DNA of 55,265 bases from Gemmatimonadota bacterium. Its GTDB lineage: Bacteria; Latescibacterota; UBA2968; GCA-2709665. A program made the translations under genes and the position numbers. Position 1 is the first letter of the stretch. Every line of letters begins with the position of its first letter. The notes under the pieces were generated by a model, which saw only the letters and a list, made by a program, of their open reading frames with translations, had not been told where the DNA came from and made no database searches. Below, piece after piece: positions 8,497-16,201 of this stretch. Location of the stretch: contig JAPPJY010000054.1 of assembly GCA_028874335.1 (NCBI GenBank), positions 1 to 55,265 on the forward strand. The letters run 5' to 3'.

Positions 8497-9195
8497 TCAG
8501 TCGTTTCCCTCGTAGACGGGTCTGCCGCGAACCAGAATTCGTTTGGGGTTCGGAACGTCCGAGAGTTCGTCCACGCTGTGGTACCCGATGGTCATGCTCA
8601 TGCGCGTGCAGTCCGTGCGGTTCTCGCCGATACCGTGCATGAGCAGGCTGTCGATCACCAACATTCCGCCTGCCGGCATGGGCGCAACCAGCGCCTGGTC
8701 CAGCAGGGAATGGGTCCAGTCGTGCCCGTATAGGCGCCCTTCGATGCCGGGAAAATGGTGAGAGCCGGGAACGAGAAGCGTGGCGCCATTCTCTGCCGTC
8801 GTTTCCTGAAGGTAGAAGATGACCGTGAAGATCGTCCGGGACCACTGTCTCACGTCACGGTGGAATCCGTCGGGCCCGGTCTCGACAGACGTATTCAGCG
8901 TCGCATGGTTGTGACGGTTCGTGACCAGTTCGATATTGGGCCCCATCAGGCATTCCAGGGGATCCAGCACGATGGAACTGGATGCCGTCTCGAGGAAAAT
9001 CGGATCTCTGTCAACCAGGCCCGAAATCCTGACCACGCGCCCCTCAGTGTTCCTCACCAGGGGTTCGACCTCGGCCCTGATGTCCGCAAGCACGGCCCGC
9101 CGGAGTCTGGCGACGGTTTCTTCCGGAAGACGATCCGGCAGTTTCAGGAAGCCGTTGTGGCGAAACAGCTGTACCTGTTCCGGTGAGAGGGACAT
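8497..9195 (-). CDS. Phytanoyl-CoA dioxygenase-like Fe(II)/2-oxoglutarate oxygenase
   Basis: Double-stranded beta-helix oxygenase of 232 residues. The facial triad is complete: His112-Arg-Asp114 in GFHRDVRQW and distal His187 in LLMHGIGEN, with Arg198 as the likely 2-oxoglutarate anchor in CTRMSMTIGYH. GATLLVPGSHH is the conserved strand between them. The N-terminus MSLSPEQVQLFRHNGFL resembles the upstream paralogue, and the two genes are 15 bp apart. Family members hydroxylate lipids, amino acids or secondary metabolites; location before a nitrile hydratase suggests a small nitrogenous substrate, which is inference only. Confidence 0.88.
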   Translation of the reverse strand: MSLSPEQVQLFRHNGFLKLPDRLPEETVARLRRAVLADIRAEVEPLVRNTEGRVVRISGLVDRDPIFLETASSSIVLDPLECLMGPNIELVTNRHNHATLNTSVETGPDGFHRDVRQWSRTIFTVIFYLQETTAENGATLLVPGSHHFPGIEGRLYGHDWTHSLLDQALVAPMPAGGMLVIDSLLMHGIGENRTDCTRMSMTIGYHSVDELSDVPNPKRILVRGRPVYEGND

Positions 9196-9210
9196 GGGTC
9201 GATATTTCCG

Positions 9211-9948
9211 TCAAGAGGGATGAGGGAAGGGGTGAGGGTGGCCGATGTAGATGCGTTCCCCTGCGGCGAGTATTTTCTCCGGGTCGTCCTTCATGACGTC
9301 GTGCGGGTCGTGTGCCTGGTAGGCGAGTGTCATGCTTCGGCGTGACGTGTCCGCGCGGTTGACGCCCGCGCCGTGGAAACAGCAGTCGTTGAAGAGCAGC
9401 ACACCTCCTTTGGGCATCGGTACCGGCAGGGATTTATGAAAGAGGTCACTTTCTTCAAATCCGACCCCAGGACGCCGGTGACGCTGGAAGGGACGCCGGT
9501 GACTGCCGGGTACGATGCGGATGCAGCCGTTCTCCAGGGTGGATTCCTCGAGGTAGACGAGGGCGGTGACCAGTGTGGGGTGGTAGGGCTCTTCTCCGCT
9601 GTGCCAGTAAACGTGCTCGGACCCGGGGGGCCTGACCATGATATGGTTGTGTTTGTTCGTGAGCAATTCGATATTGGGTCCGAGGATGGATTTCAGGGGG
9701 CCCAGGATCACGGGATGCGAGGCGGCCTCGACGTACGTGCGGTCGCGGGAGAGAATCTTCGAGAGGCGCCGCACGTCGTCCGGCGCGCGAGAGCCGGTTT
9801 TCTCCCATACCACCGGCTCGATCATCCCGCCGATCTGCCGGTCGGTAACGGCATTCAGCCGTTCCACCAGGCCGGCCGGCAGCAGTTCGGGGGCGCGGTA
9901 GAAGCCGGTGTGATTGAAATACCAGAGGTCCTCTTCGCTCAGGGACAA
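9211..9948 (-). CDS. PhyH-like Fe/2OG enzyme with H-x-G in place of H-x-D
   Basis: Paralogue of the adjacent oxygenase, 245 residues. The start is placed at TTG 9948 because GGGAG lies six bases upstream and the product then begins MSLSEEDLWYFNHTGF, aligned with the neighbour; a longer frame up to 10173 lacks family sequence. In the metal site the residues are His116-Ser-Gly118 (YWHSGEEPYHP), while the neighbour has His-Arg-Asp at the same place; distal His192 (CCFHGAGVN) and Arg203/Arg204 are kept, as are PPGSEH and IRIVPGSHRRP. Loss of the Asp ligand to Gly or Ala is the signature of Fe/2OG halogenases (SyrB2, WelO5, BesD), where halide takes the open site. Glu119 or Glu120 might instead supply a ligand, so halogenase activity is a hypothesis. 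Confidence 0.82.
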   Translation of the reverse strand: MSLSEEDLWYFNHTGFYRAPELLPAGLVERLNAVTDRQIGGMIEPVVWEKTGSRAPDDVRRLSKILSRDRTYVEAASHPVILGPLKSILGPNIELLTNKHNHIMVRPPGSEHVYWHSGEEPYHPTLVTALVYLEESTLENGCIRIVPGSHRRPFQRHRRPGVGFEESDLFHKSLPVPMPKGGVLLFNDCCFHGAGVNRADTSRRSMTLAYQAHDPHDVMKDDPEKILAAGERIYIGHPHPFPHPS

Positions 9949-10139
9949 GGCATTCTCCCGTCGTGTGTGAATCGCGTCACGGATCGGCGGATATGTTAAA
10001 GCGGTTCCGGACACGTTGTCAAGGGTATTCTGGCTGTCCGGACGGAGGATGGTGGAATGCGCGCGCGAGAACCGGTTCACGCCGACTGGCAGGATTCGAT
10101 GCGCATCTTTTTTACTGTGGCGTGAAATCGAAAAAACAT

Positions 10140-10262
10140 TATATTTAGAATGACACACGTTCGATGCCCACACCCGTCGGGCGTCTCAACGTTTCAGCCT
10201 GTCAGGGTGGGCGGACGATCTGCGAAGGTCGGGCGGCCGTTCCCGAAGGGGGCGGTCTTTTT
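10140..10262 (+). promoter_or_regulatory. Candidate promoter and attenuating leader of the radical SAM gene
   Basis: A good -10 box TATATT (10140-10145) has only a weak -35, so the transcript would start near 10152. The leader contains a long-range pairing candidate (GCCCACACCC near 10168 with GGGTGGGC near 10205) and ends in an intrinsic terminator 25 bp before the start codon. No coding region precedes the terminator on this strand, which is the layout of a transcription attenuator. I could not recognise a cobalamin or other known riboswitch consensus. Confidence 0.4.
10235..10262 (+). terminator. Intrinsic terminator inside the 5' leader
   Basis: Ten-pair stem (10235-10244 with 10248-10257, including G-U pairs) around a GAA loop, followed at once by five T. 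It lies between the likely promoter and the ribosome binding site (GAAGGGG, 10274-10280) of the downstream gene, so read-through must be controlled or partial. Confidence 0.7.
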
Positions 10263-10287
10263 AAGTAGACCACGAAGGGGTTGCTAC

Positions 10288-12135
10288 ATGCCGAATGCGC
10301 TGCTGGTCAGTCCCATGAATCCGGTTACATTCTGGAGCTTCGACGAAGCCCTGAAAGTAATCGACAAAAAGGTCGCATTTCCTCCACTGGGGCTGTTGAC
10401 CATTGCCGGCATGTTGTCTGATTCATACGACGTGCGAATGGTAGACATGAATGCGCGTCCACTGATCGACGAGGATCTCGAGTGGGCGGATATTGTCATC
10501 ACGTCGTCGATGATCATTCACTGGCACTCGTTGGAAGACGTGATCGCGCGCTGCAACCGGATTGGCGTTCCGGTTCTGAACGGGGGACCGCTTCCCACCC
10601 AATATTACGAAGAGATCGAGGGCGACGCCGTCTTTTACCTGGGCGAAGCGGAAAACGGGTTTATGGACATTGTGGATCGTCTCACTACGGGCTCGGAAAC
10701 CGTTGAACGGGAATACGTGGACCGGCGCGGCAAGTTTCAGGACCTGGCCGTAACGCCGCTGCCCCGCTGGGCCCTGATCGATTTCGACGACTATAGCAAT
10801 ATGGTGATCCAGGTCACGCGCGGGTGCCCCGAAAGCTGTACGTTCTGCAATATTCCTTCCTTATATGGAAAGGTTACGCGGCTCAAGAGCAAGAGCAGAA
10901 TGATACAGGAACTGGACGCACTTTACGATGCTGGCTGGCGGGGCGCGGTGATGGCGGTGGATGACAATTTCGTGGGTAACCGGGACGAAATCAGGCACGC
11001 GCTCGAGGATGAAGTCGTCCCGTGGCAGCAGGAGCGCGGCTATCCGTTTCAGTTCCACACTCAGGCCAGCATCCGCGTCAGCGACGACCCGCAGTTGCTG
11101 GAGGCCATGTACCAGGCCGGATTCGACAAGGTGTTCGCCGGAATCGAGTCTCCCGTCGAGGAAAGCCTGAAGTTCATGGGCGCACAGAAGAACCTGCAGG
11201 GCAATACCCCCCTGATGGACAAAGTCAAGATACTGCAGGAAACCGGCTTCGAAGTACAGGCGGGATTCATTATCGGCCTGGATACCGACCCGGACGACAT
11301 TGCCGAACGGACCCTTGCGTTCATCAGGGAGGCGGGCATTCCCGTGGCGATGGTCGGCATCCTGGGGGTGCTGCGGGATACGCCCGATTACAAACGGTTC
11401 AGCCGGCAGGGACGCCTGGTGGAAGGCGCGAAATACACGGGCGATTCGGGGGTATTCAGCCGCGAGTTGAGTTACGTGCCTCTAATCGATCCGGATACCT
11501 TGCTGGAACGGCACCGGTGGACGGTGGAAACGCTGAACAGCCCTGAGATCTTCTTCGAGCGATGCCTTACGTTTTTCAATCACCGCGGGCGTCATCCGAT
11601 TGCAGACTCACCCATACGAATGCTCGAAATCAAGGCGGTATTCCGGTCGATCTGGCGGCAGGGCATCCGGAACAGGAACTACCGCTGGCAATACTGGAAA
11701 TTCATGCTGCAGGTGCTCCTCAAGCATCCCGGCAGCCTCGCAGACGCGGTGCGGCTGGCCGTGCAGGGCCACCACCTGATCCTCACCACGCAGCGCGCGC
11801 TGCAGGTTGACGAAGTGAAGACGTTCCTTGACGAGGCGCTGGAACATCTGGAACATTTCAGGAATGGCTATCGCGCGGCCTACCGAAAAAACACGGACAC
11901 GTACGCCGGGAGGCTCATGAGGGCGGTTCACCACCGCTTCGAGCACTTTCAGGACGACCACAGGACCATGCAGCATCACGCCAAGGTGCTTCGGGGCGCC
12001 GCCCAGGAATACTACCAGGCCACATGCGAGGAGTTTCAACACCAGATCCGGGAGCCGTTGGAGCGTTTCCAGCAGGATACCGATCAACTGCTCAGGACCT
12101 TTTCGTCCGAGCGGGCGGCACTGCAGAGGTCATAG
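10288..12135 (+). CDS. B12-binding-domain radical SAM protein (DUF4070-like)
   Basis: Cobalamin-dependent radical SAM enzyme of 615 residues. Domains in order: a B12-binding Rossmann domain (about 1-140, PPLGLLTIAGMLSD then VRMVDMNARPL), the radical SAM barrel with cluster motif Cys180-x3-Cys184-x2-Cys187 in RGCPESCTFC, a C-terminal DUF4070-type domain as in hopanoid methylase HpnP and relatives, and a long charged helical tail (about 520-615). Start ATG 10288 has GAAGGGG seven bases upstream; an open frame back to 10150 crosses the leader hairpin and is rejected. It may methylate an unactivated carbon or remodel a lipid, but no substrate can be assigned. It is divergent from the oxygenase/nitrile hydratase operon and could share its promoter region. 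Confidence 0.85.
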   Translation: MPNALLVSPMNPVTFWSFDEALKVIDKKVAFPPLGLLTIAGMLSDSYDVRMVDMNARPLIDEDLEWADIVITSSMIIHWHSLEDVIARCNRIGVPVLNGGPLPTQYYEEIEGDAVFYLGEAENGFMDIVDRLTTGSETVEREYVDRRGKFQDLAVTPLPRWALIDFDDYSNMVIQVTRGCPESCTFCNIPSLYGKVTRLKSKSRMIQELDALYDAGWRGAVMAVDDNFVGNRDEIRHALEDEVVPWQQERGYPFQFHTQASIRVSDDPQLLEAMYQAGFDKVFAGIESPVEESLKFMGAQKNLQGNTPLMDKVKILQETGFEVQAGFIIGLDTDPDDIAERTLAFIREAGIPVAMVGILGVLRDTPDYKRFSRQGRLVEGAKYTGDSGVFSRELSYVPLIDPDTLLERHRWTVETLNSPEIFFERCLTFFNHRGRHPIADSPIRMLEIKAVFRSIWRQGIRNRNYRWQYWKFMLQVLLKHPGSLADAVRLAVQGHHLILTTQRALQVDEVKTFLDEALEHLEHFRNGYRAAYRKNTDTYAGRLMRAVHHRFEHFQDDHRTMQHHAKVLRGAAQEYYQATCEEFQHQIREPLERFQQDTDQLLRTFSSERAALQRS

Positions 12136-12189
12136 TGTCACCTTAGGTTAACGCCGCGTTTCCACCGATTCATCCCCTCCTGCTACCTC

Positions 12190-12218
12190 ACCTGTAGAGC
12201 GACTTTATCGACGGACTG
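12190..12218 (-). repeat. Partial copy of the MITE-like element
   Basis: Carries the words TGTAGAGCGACTTTATCGA and CGGACTG, closely matching one end of the 160-bp element at 17076-17235 (CTACAGAGCGACTTTCTCAA and CGGACTG on the reverse strand). Only this end is present, directly abutting the stop of the Gfo/Idh/MocA gene. Confidence 0.6.
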
Positions 12219-13433
12219 TTACAGATTCCAGTACTCGTCGATGTCGCGCTGGTAGGCGTTCACCTTCCCTCTGACCACGTCGTTGACCTTGACGATCTCG
12301 CCTGATTTGCCCGATTCGTACAGCGCTTCGCTCACCGCCTTGCTGCGCAGGCCTTCCTCCGCGTCAATTTCCACGTTGCGTCCGGTGCTTAGCGCGTCAA
12401 TAAAGTCCCAGAGTTCCAGCGGCATTCCGCCGGTGATGCCGTAGGGAAACAGGCGCTCGTTCTCTTCTCTGCTCAGGCTCTTCCTGAACATATCCACCAC
12501 CCGTTCCATGCTGTAGGTAACGCCGTCGAGGAGTTGGCACTCGCCGCGGAGCGCGCCCGCCGCCGGATGGAAGATATCGTATTCCACGATCGTGCCCTTG
12601 CTGCCCGTCAGGCTGAGATGCAGAAAGCCCTTGCCGGGCGCGCTGTTGGTCCACGACCAGGTTCCGATAAGCCCGCTCTTGAAGTTGAAAATGCTGGTCC
12701 AGAAGTCTTCCCGCGTGTCATTGACGATCCTTCTCCCTTTCCTGTGCGGGCGTTTTTCAATTTGCTCCACGCGCGCGTATACACTGTGCACTTCGCCGAA
12801 CCAGTATCGCATCGTGTCCACCCAGTGGGCGCCGCTGTCCATCACCATGCCGCAGCCGCCCAGCCGGCGGTCGACTCGCCAATGCCAGTCCTGGATGTTC
12901 TCAGGGTCCTGCCACGACGCGCTCGCAGCCAGCCAGAAGCGCGGTTTTCCCATCAGGCCTCCTGCGTTGAACGCCCAATGGATCGCGCGTTGCCCGACGC
13001 TGCGGCGGCACTGTTCGGCCGTTGCGGCAATGCGTTTGTGTTTCTTCGCGGCGGCGATTATCTTCTTCGTGGCCTTTACGGTGATTCCGATGGGTTTTTC
13101 GCAGATGATGTTCACGCCGCCGGAAAGGAGCTCGCAGGCCAGCACGTGGTGCATACCGTGTGGCCCGCAGATATCGGCGCCGTCCAGATGCTTCTCGCCG
13201 TTGAGCAGTTCCTCCACGCTCCGGTAGGCGTTTACGCGCTGACCGGTATGGCTTTCAATGCGCTCAGCCATGGCTGTGGCACGTTCCGGAACGTCGTCTA
13301 CGGTTGCGACGATGCGGAAGCGCCGCTCGTCTTTCTCCATGAGTTCCGCGTATCCCCTGAGATGCGCTCCGGCAATGCCGCCGCAGCCAACGATTGCGAG
13401 GTCTACCCGTCGGCCGTTGGATCGTGTGGCCAT
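12219..13433 (-). CDS. Gfo/Idh/MocA family oxidoreductase
   Basis: NAD(P)-dependent dehydrogenase of 404 residues. The Rossmann motif is VDLAIVGCGGIAGAHLRGY near the N-terminus; the family signature lysine is in NIICEKPIGITV; the substrate-domain marker GCGMVMDSGAHWVDTMRYWFGEVHSV follows. ATG 13433 is preceded by AAAGGA at five bases; the frame is open to 13559 but upstream residues do not fit the family. It is isolated: both neighbours are on the other strand and separated by repeats. The extended C-terminus (about 60 residues beyond the minimal fold) suggests the larger myo-inositol or N-acetylglucosamine-acting branch; substrate not assignable. Confidence 0.88.
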   Translation of the reverse strand: MATRSNGRRVDLAIVGCGGIAGAHLRGYAELMEKDERRFRIVATVDDVPERATAMAERIESHTGQRVNAYRSVEELLNGEKHLDGADICGPHGMHHVLACELLSGGVNIICEKPIGITVKATKKIIAAAKKHKRIAATAEQCRRSVGQRAIHWAFNAGGLMGKPRFWLAASASWQDPENIQDWHWRVDRRLGGCGMVMDSGAHWVDTMRYWFGEVHSVYARVEQIEKRPHRKGRRIVNDTREDFWTSIFNFKSGLIGTWSWTNSAPGKGFLHLSLTGSKGTIVEYDIFHPAAGALRGECQLLDGVTYSMERVVDMFRKSLSREENERLFPYGITGGMPLELWDFIDALSTGRNVEIDAEEGLRSKAVSEALYESGKSGEIVKVNDVVRGKVNAYQRDIDEYWNL

Positions 13434-13827
13434 ACCAATCCTTTCAATGGAGTTTGTGTGGCGGTTGTGTGAGCAGATGCCCTGGTCTTCCAGGCGTGGA
13501 TTCCATATTACCCGGTTCGGGTGATTTGTCAAGTCGATTGTTTGTACCGCAAGAGTCAAGAGCAGAGAAAGGCAGTGGTCGGTGGCCAGGGGTCAGAAAA
13601 GGCAGAGGCGAAAAACCGGGCGCCCACAAGGGACGCCCCTACAATTTCAATCGTACATCCGACCGCATAGCGAATTGTGTGCCCCTTACCGTGTAGGGGC
13701 GTCCCTTGTGGGCGCCCGGTCATAGCGGTGGCCAGGAATTGGCGTTCATTACATCATCGGCCCTGCCAATGTGTCTTCTGTTTTCTTCGCGTTTTCGTGT
13801 GAGATTCTTTTCAGGAGGTGACTTGAA
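13434..13827. other. Intergenic region holding an inverted repeat
   Basis: Apart from the inverted repeat at 13616-13719 and the ribosome binding site AGGAGGTGA just before 13828, nothing coding is seen. The divergent genes on either side imply promoters here, but I see no clear -35/-10 pair. Confidence 0.5.
13616..13719. repeat. Inverted repeat pair of the TAGGGGCG palindrome family
   Basis: Two perfect 28-bp inverted arms (13616-13643 and 13692-13719) containing GTAGGGGCGTCCC and TTGTGGGCGCCC enclose 48 bp. Related arms occur at 37492-37516/37561-37585 and singly at 45610-45634. The 104-bp unit could fold into a long hairpin as RNA or a cruciform as DNA. It resembles a non-autonomous palindromic element. 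Confidence 0.85.
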
Positions 13828-14697
13828 ATGTTGATTGACGCGCACAACCATCCCAACTGGCACGGCTTCGATGCAAAGCGAATTCTCAACAACATGGATG
13901 AACAGGGAATTGACAGGATGTGGCTGTTTACCTGGGAGGTGCCGGAGGACGAATACAATCCGTCGTATCACAAGGTCCTGCCTCCCGGCGGGACGGGCAT
14001 ACCGCTGGAGGACGTGCTTCAGGTGGGAAGGGAGGCGCGCGACCGCTTCGTACTGGGCTATTTCCCGCATCCGAAGCGGCCCGACGCCGCCGACCGCCTT
14101 CGTGCGGCGCATGAGATTCACGGCATCCAGGTTGCCAGCGAGATGAAAGTGCGCGTCCTGTTCGACGACCCGGATGCGATTCAGCTCTACAATGCGTGCG
14201 CCGAAATGAGATTGCCCATTACAATCCACCTCGACTATCCCATCAACCACGGCGGGGGAAACTATCCCAGGCCGAACTATTGGTACGGCGGGAGTATCGA
14301 GGCGTTCGAGCGCGCGATCGCAGCCTGTCCGGAAACGACCTTTATCGGACATGCGCCGGGATTCTGGGCGCATATCTCGGGTGACGATCTTTACGACAAG
14401 CAGTCGTATCCGGATGCGCCTGTACTTCCGGGCGGCAAACTGTGGGATATGATGCGCCGGTACGACAATTTGTGGGCGGACCTGTCCGCCGGTTCGGCGC
14501 TCAACGCGCTCAAGCGGGACCCGGAAACCGGAACGAAATTCCTCGTTGAGTTTCAGGATAAACTGCTGTGGGGGCGGGACTATTTCGACACGGCGCTGAT
14601 GGATTTCTTCCAGGGGCTGTCGTTGCCCAAAGACGCGTACGACAAGATAACCTATCGTAACGCGTTGCGTATTCTGGGCGAATCCGCGCCGGGATAG
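13828..14697 (+). CDS. Amidohydrolase family protein
   Basis: Metal-dependent TIM-barrel hydrolase of 289 residues, amidohydrolase-2 type. The N-terminal metal motif is MLIDAHNHPNWHG (His-x-His intact, unlike the 1634-2740 protein), a barrel His follows in ITIHLDYPINHG, another in TTFIGHAPGFWA, and the catalytic Asp in LLWGRDYFD. AGGAGGTGA precedes ATG 13828. It is monocistronic: an intrinsic terminator follows the stop. Substrate unknown; it might act on a lactone or carboxylate from the sugar-type oxidoreductases nearby, but that is only proximity. Confidence 0.85.
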   Translation: MLIDAHNHPNWHGFDAKRILNNMDEQGIDRMWLFTWEVPEDEYNPSYHKVLPPGGTGIPLEDVLQVGREARDRFVLGYFPHPKRPDAADRLRAAHEIHGIQVASEMKVRVLFDDPDAIQLYNACAEMRLPITIHLDYPINHGGGNYPRPNYWYGGSIEAFERAIAACPETTFIGHAPGFWAHISGDDLYDKQSYPDAPVLPGGKLWDMMRRYDNLWADLSAGSALNALKRDPETGTKFLVEFQDKLLWGRDYFDTALMDFFQGLSLPKDAYDKITYRNALRILGESAPG

Positions 14698-14718
14698 GCC
14701 CGGCTGCACGCGGAAAGA

Positions 14719-14755
14719 CAAACGCCCCGGACCATCACGTCCGCGGGCGTTTTTT
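14719..14755 (+). terminator. Intrinsic terminator after the amidohydrolase
   Basis: AAACGCCC (from 14720) pairs with GGGCGTTT (to about 14752), with inner GGAC/GTCC pairs around a short loop, followed by a T run to 14755. It is 22 bp past the stop codon. Confidence 0.85.
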
Positions 14756-14790
14756 ACACGAATCCGCCGGAAGGGAGTGGAAAGTGAGAT

Positions 14791-15909
14791 TCATGCCCTG
14801 ACGAATTCCGAGAGTTTCCGGGCGTACGCAACGTTGCCATACTCTTTGAGGATCCGGTCCTGCGCGCGCGCCGCGGCGTTCTTCCGCTGGGTTTCGTGTT
14901 CCAGCCACCATCGCGCCTTGTGCCGGAGTTCCTCCAGGTCGGTCCATGTGTCAATTTCCGTGCCGACGTCGAATGCTTCCTCGATGCCAGCCACGTAATC
15001 GGTCAGCATGAATCCGCCGCTGCCTGTAATTGCGGTGTCCCGCTGATTCAGGTAGCCGATGGCGTCCGGCGAATTGTGCTGGTTTACATTGATCCTGGAG
15101 GCCCTGTACACGCCCGGCAGCTCCATGTAACTCCGAAAGCCTCGGTAGGAATATCTGGGCAGGTCCTGGAACGTGCCGAAGCCCAGTCCCCCGTACACGT
15201 GGACCCTTCCCAGGTCCTTGAGCGCGGCGACCACTTCCTGTCTCAGCGCTCGCTGCCGGGGAAAGGGGATGGTGTGGGTGATCCGTTTGACCAGGTCTTC
15301 CGATTCCAGGTACTCTTCCGGACTGCCGCCCTCTTTTGTGTATAGCGACATGATGGTGACGGAGAAGTCACACTCCTCGTGTCTTGCCGGCCTGGCGAAA
15401 CGATGCAGTTCCATTGCCGGCGGGGGATAGAGTACGATGGCCTTGATTCCGCGTTTTGCGTAGACATCCACACTTTCCCTGCAGCACGTCGCGGCAAATT
15501 CAAACTCCCGGGTGAATTGAGGGCTTCGGAGAAGGTCCCACGGGTCGTCCTGGGTGTGGGTTACGGTCTTGCACCAGGGAAATCGTTCCCGCAGTTCACC
15601 GATGAGCCCGGGCGGCCGGTCGTCTTTGCTGAACCACCAGATGAGCAGTTCCGGTTCGTGTTCGATAATGGTTCTGAACAGACCCTCCCGGAATGCGCCG
15701 ATATCCCTGTATTTCAGGTCCCACGTTTCGTGGGGCGGGATGATGTCGGCCTCTTCCTTCGCCAGTGCGATATCCGCGTCGAGATTCACCTCGATACACC
15801 CGCGCGTGGGTTGATAGAGGACGTCGTATCCGATGCTTTTAAAGCCCTGTTGAATGCTCCAGAGGGATTGGCCGGGCAGGAATCCGCCCAGCAGGAGGAC
15901 CTTCGGCAT
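14791..15909 (-). CDS. CgeB-like glycosyltransferase
   Basis: Protein of 372 residues resembling the CgeB / glycosyl-transferase group-1 family (two Rossmann-like domains, GT-B fold). Visible features: MPKVLLLGGFLPG start strand; ELLIWWFSKDD and KTVTHTQDDPWDL in the acceptor domain; nucleotide-sugar domain with YRASRINVNQHN, then SGGFMLTDYVAGIEEAF and the closing helix LRHKARWWLEHE. These late motifs (acidic loop after FMLTDY) are typical for CgeB proteins. It would transfer a sugar to an unknown acceptor, perhaps a surface glycan. It faces the amidohydrolase convergently and stands alone. Confidence 0.78.
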   Translation of the reverse strand: MPKVLLLGGFLPGQSLWSIQQGFKSIGYDVLYQPTRGCIEVNLDADIALAKEEADIIPPHETWDLKYRDIGAFREGLFRTIIEHEPELLIWWFSKDDRPPGLIGELRERFPWCKTVTHTQDDPWDLLRSPQFTREFEFAATCCRESVDVYAKRGIKAIVLYPPPAMELHRFARPARHEECDFSVTIMSLYTKEGGSPEEYLESEDLVKRITHTIPFPRQRALRQEVVAALKDLGRVHVYGGLGFGTFQDLPRYSYRGFRSYMELPGVYRASRINVNQHNSPDAIGYLNQRDTAITGSGGFMLTDYVAGIEEAFDVGTEIDTWTDLEELRHKARWWLEHETQRKNAAARAQDRILKEYGNVAYARKLSEFVRA

Positions 15910-16201
15910 TGACGTGTCCTTTCAGGCCCGACGTTGTGCCGGGGCCTGACGTTCATTCGCCCCTACGGCGAACGCCAGGCAACCGATCCCACACGCGGGC
16001 GTATACAGGTAAAGGGACCCCATCCGTCGATCCGGCCGACGGCCTCGGGCGATGGAAGAAAGATAGGGGAATCGATTTGCCTGTGAAAGACGAAACCTCC
16101 CCGGTTCGCCCGCCCCGCTTTTGGGGTTGCCCGCGACGGGTTTTTGGACTTACTTGGAATTGTGGACGTTTGCGGGCGGCGCGTCGAACGGAGGTGTTGG
16201 G
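15910..16201. other. Intergenic region between divergent genes, no feature recognised
   Basis: About 290 bp between the glycosyltransferase start and the RnfD-like protein start. The only element I can support is the ribosome binding site GGAGGT at 16190-16195. Confidence 0.4.

Noticed and set aside
10140..10288. Cobalamin riboswitch upstream of the B12 radical SAM gene
   Set aside because: The leader is too short and I could not find the conserved B12-box sequence.
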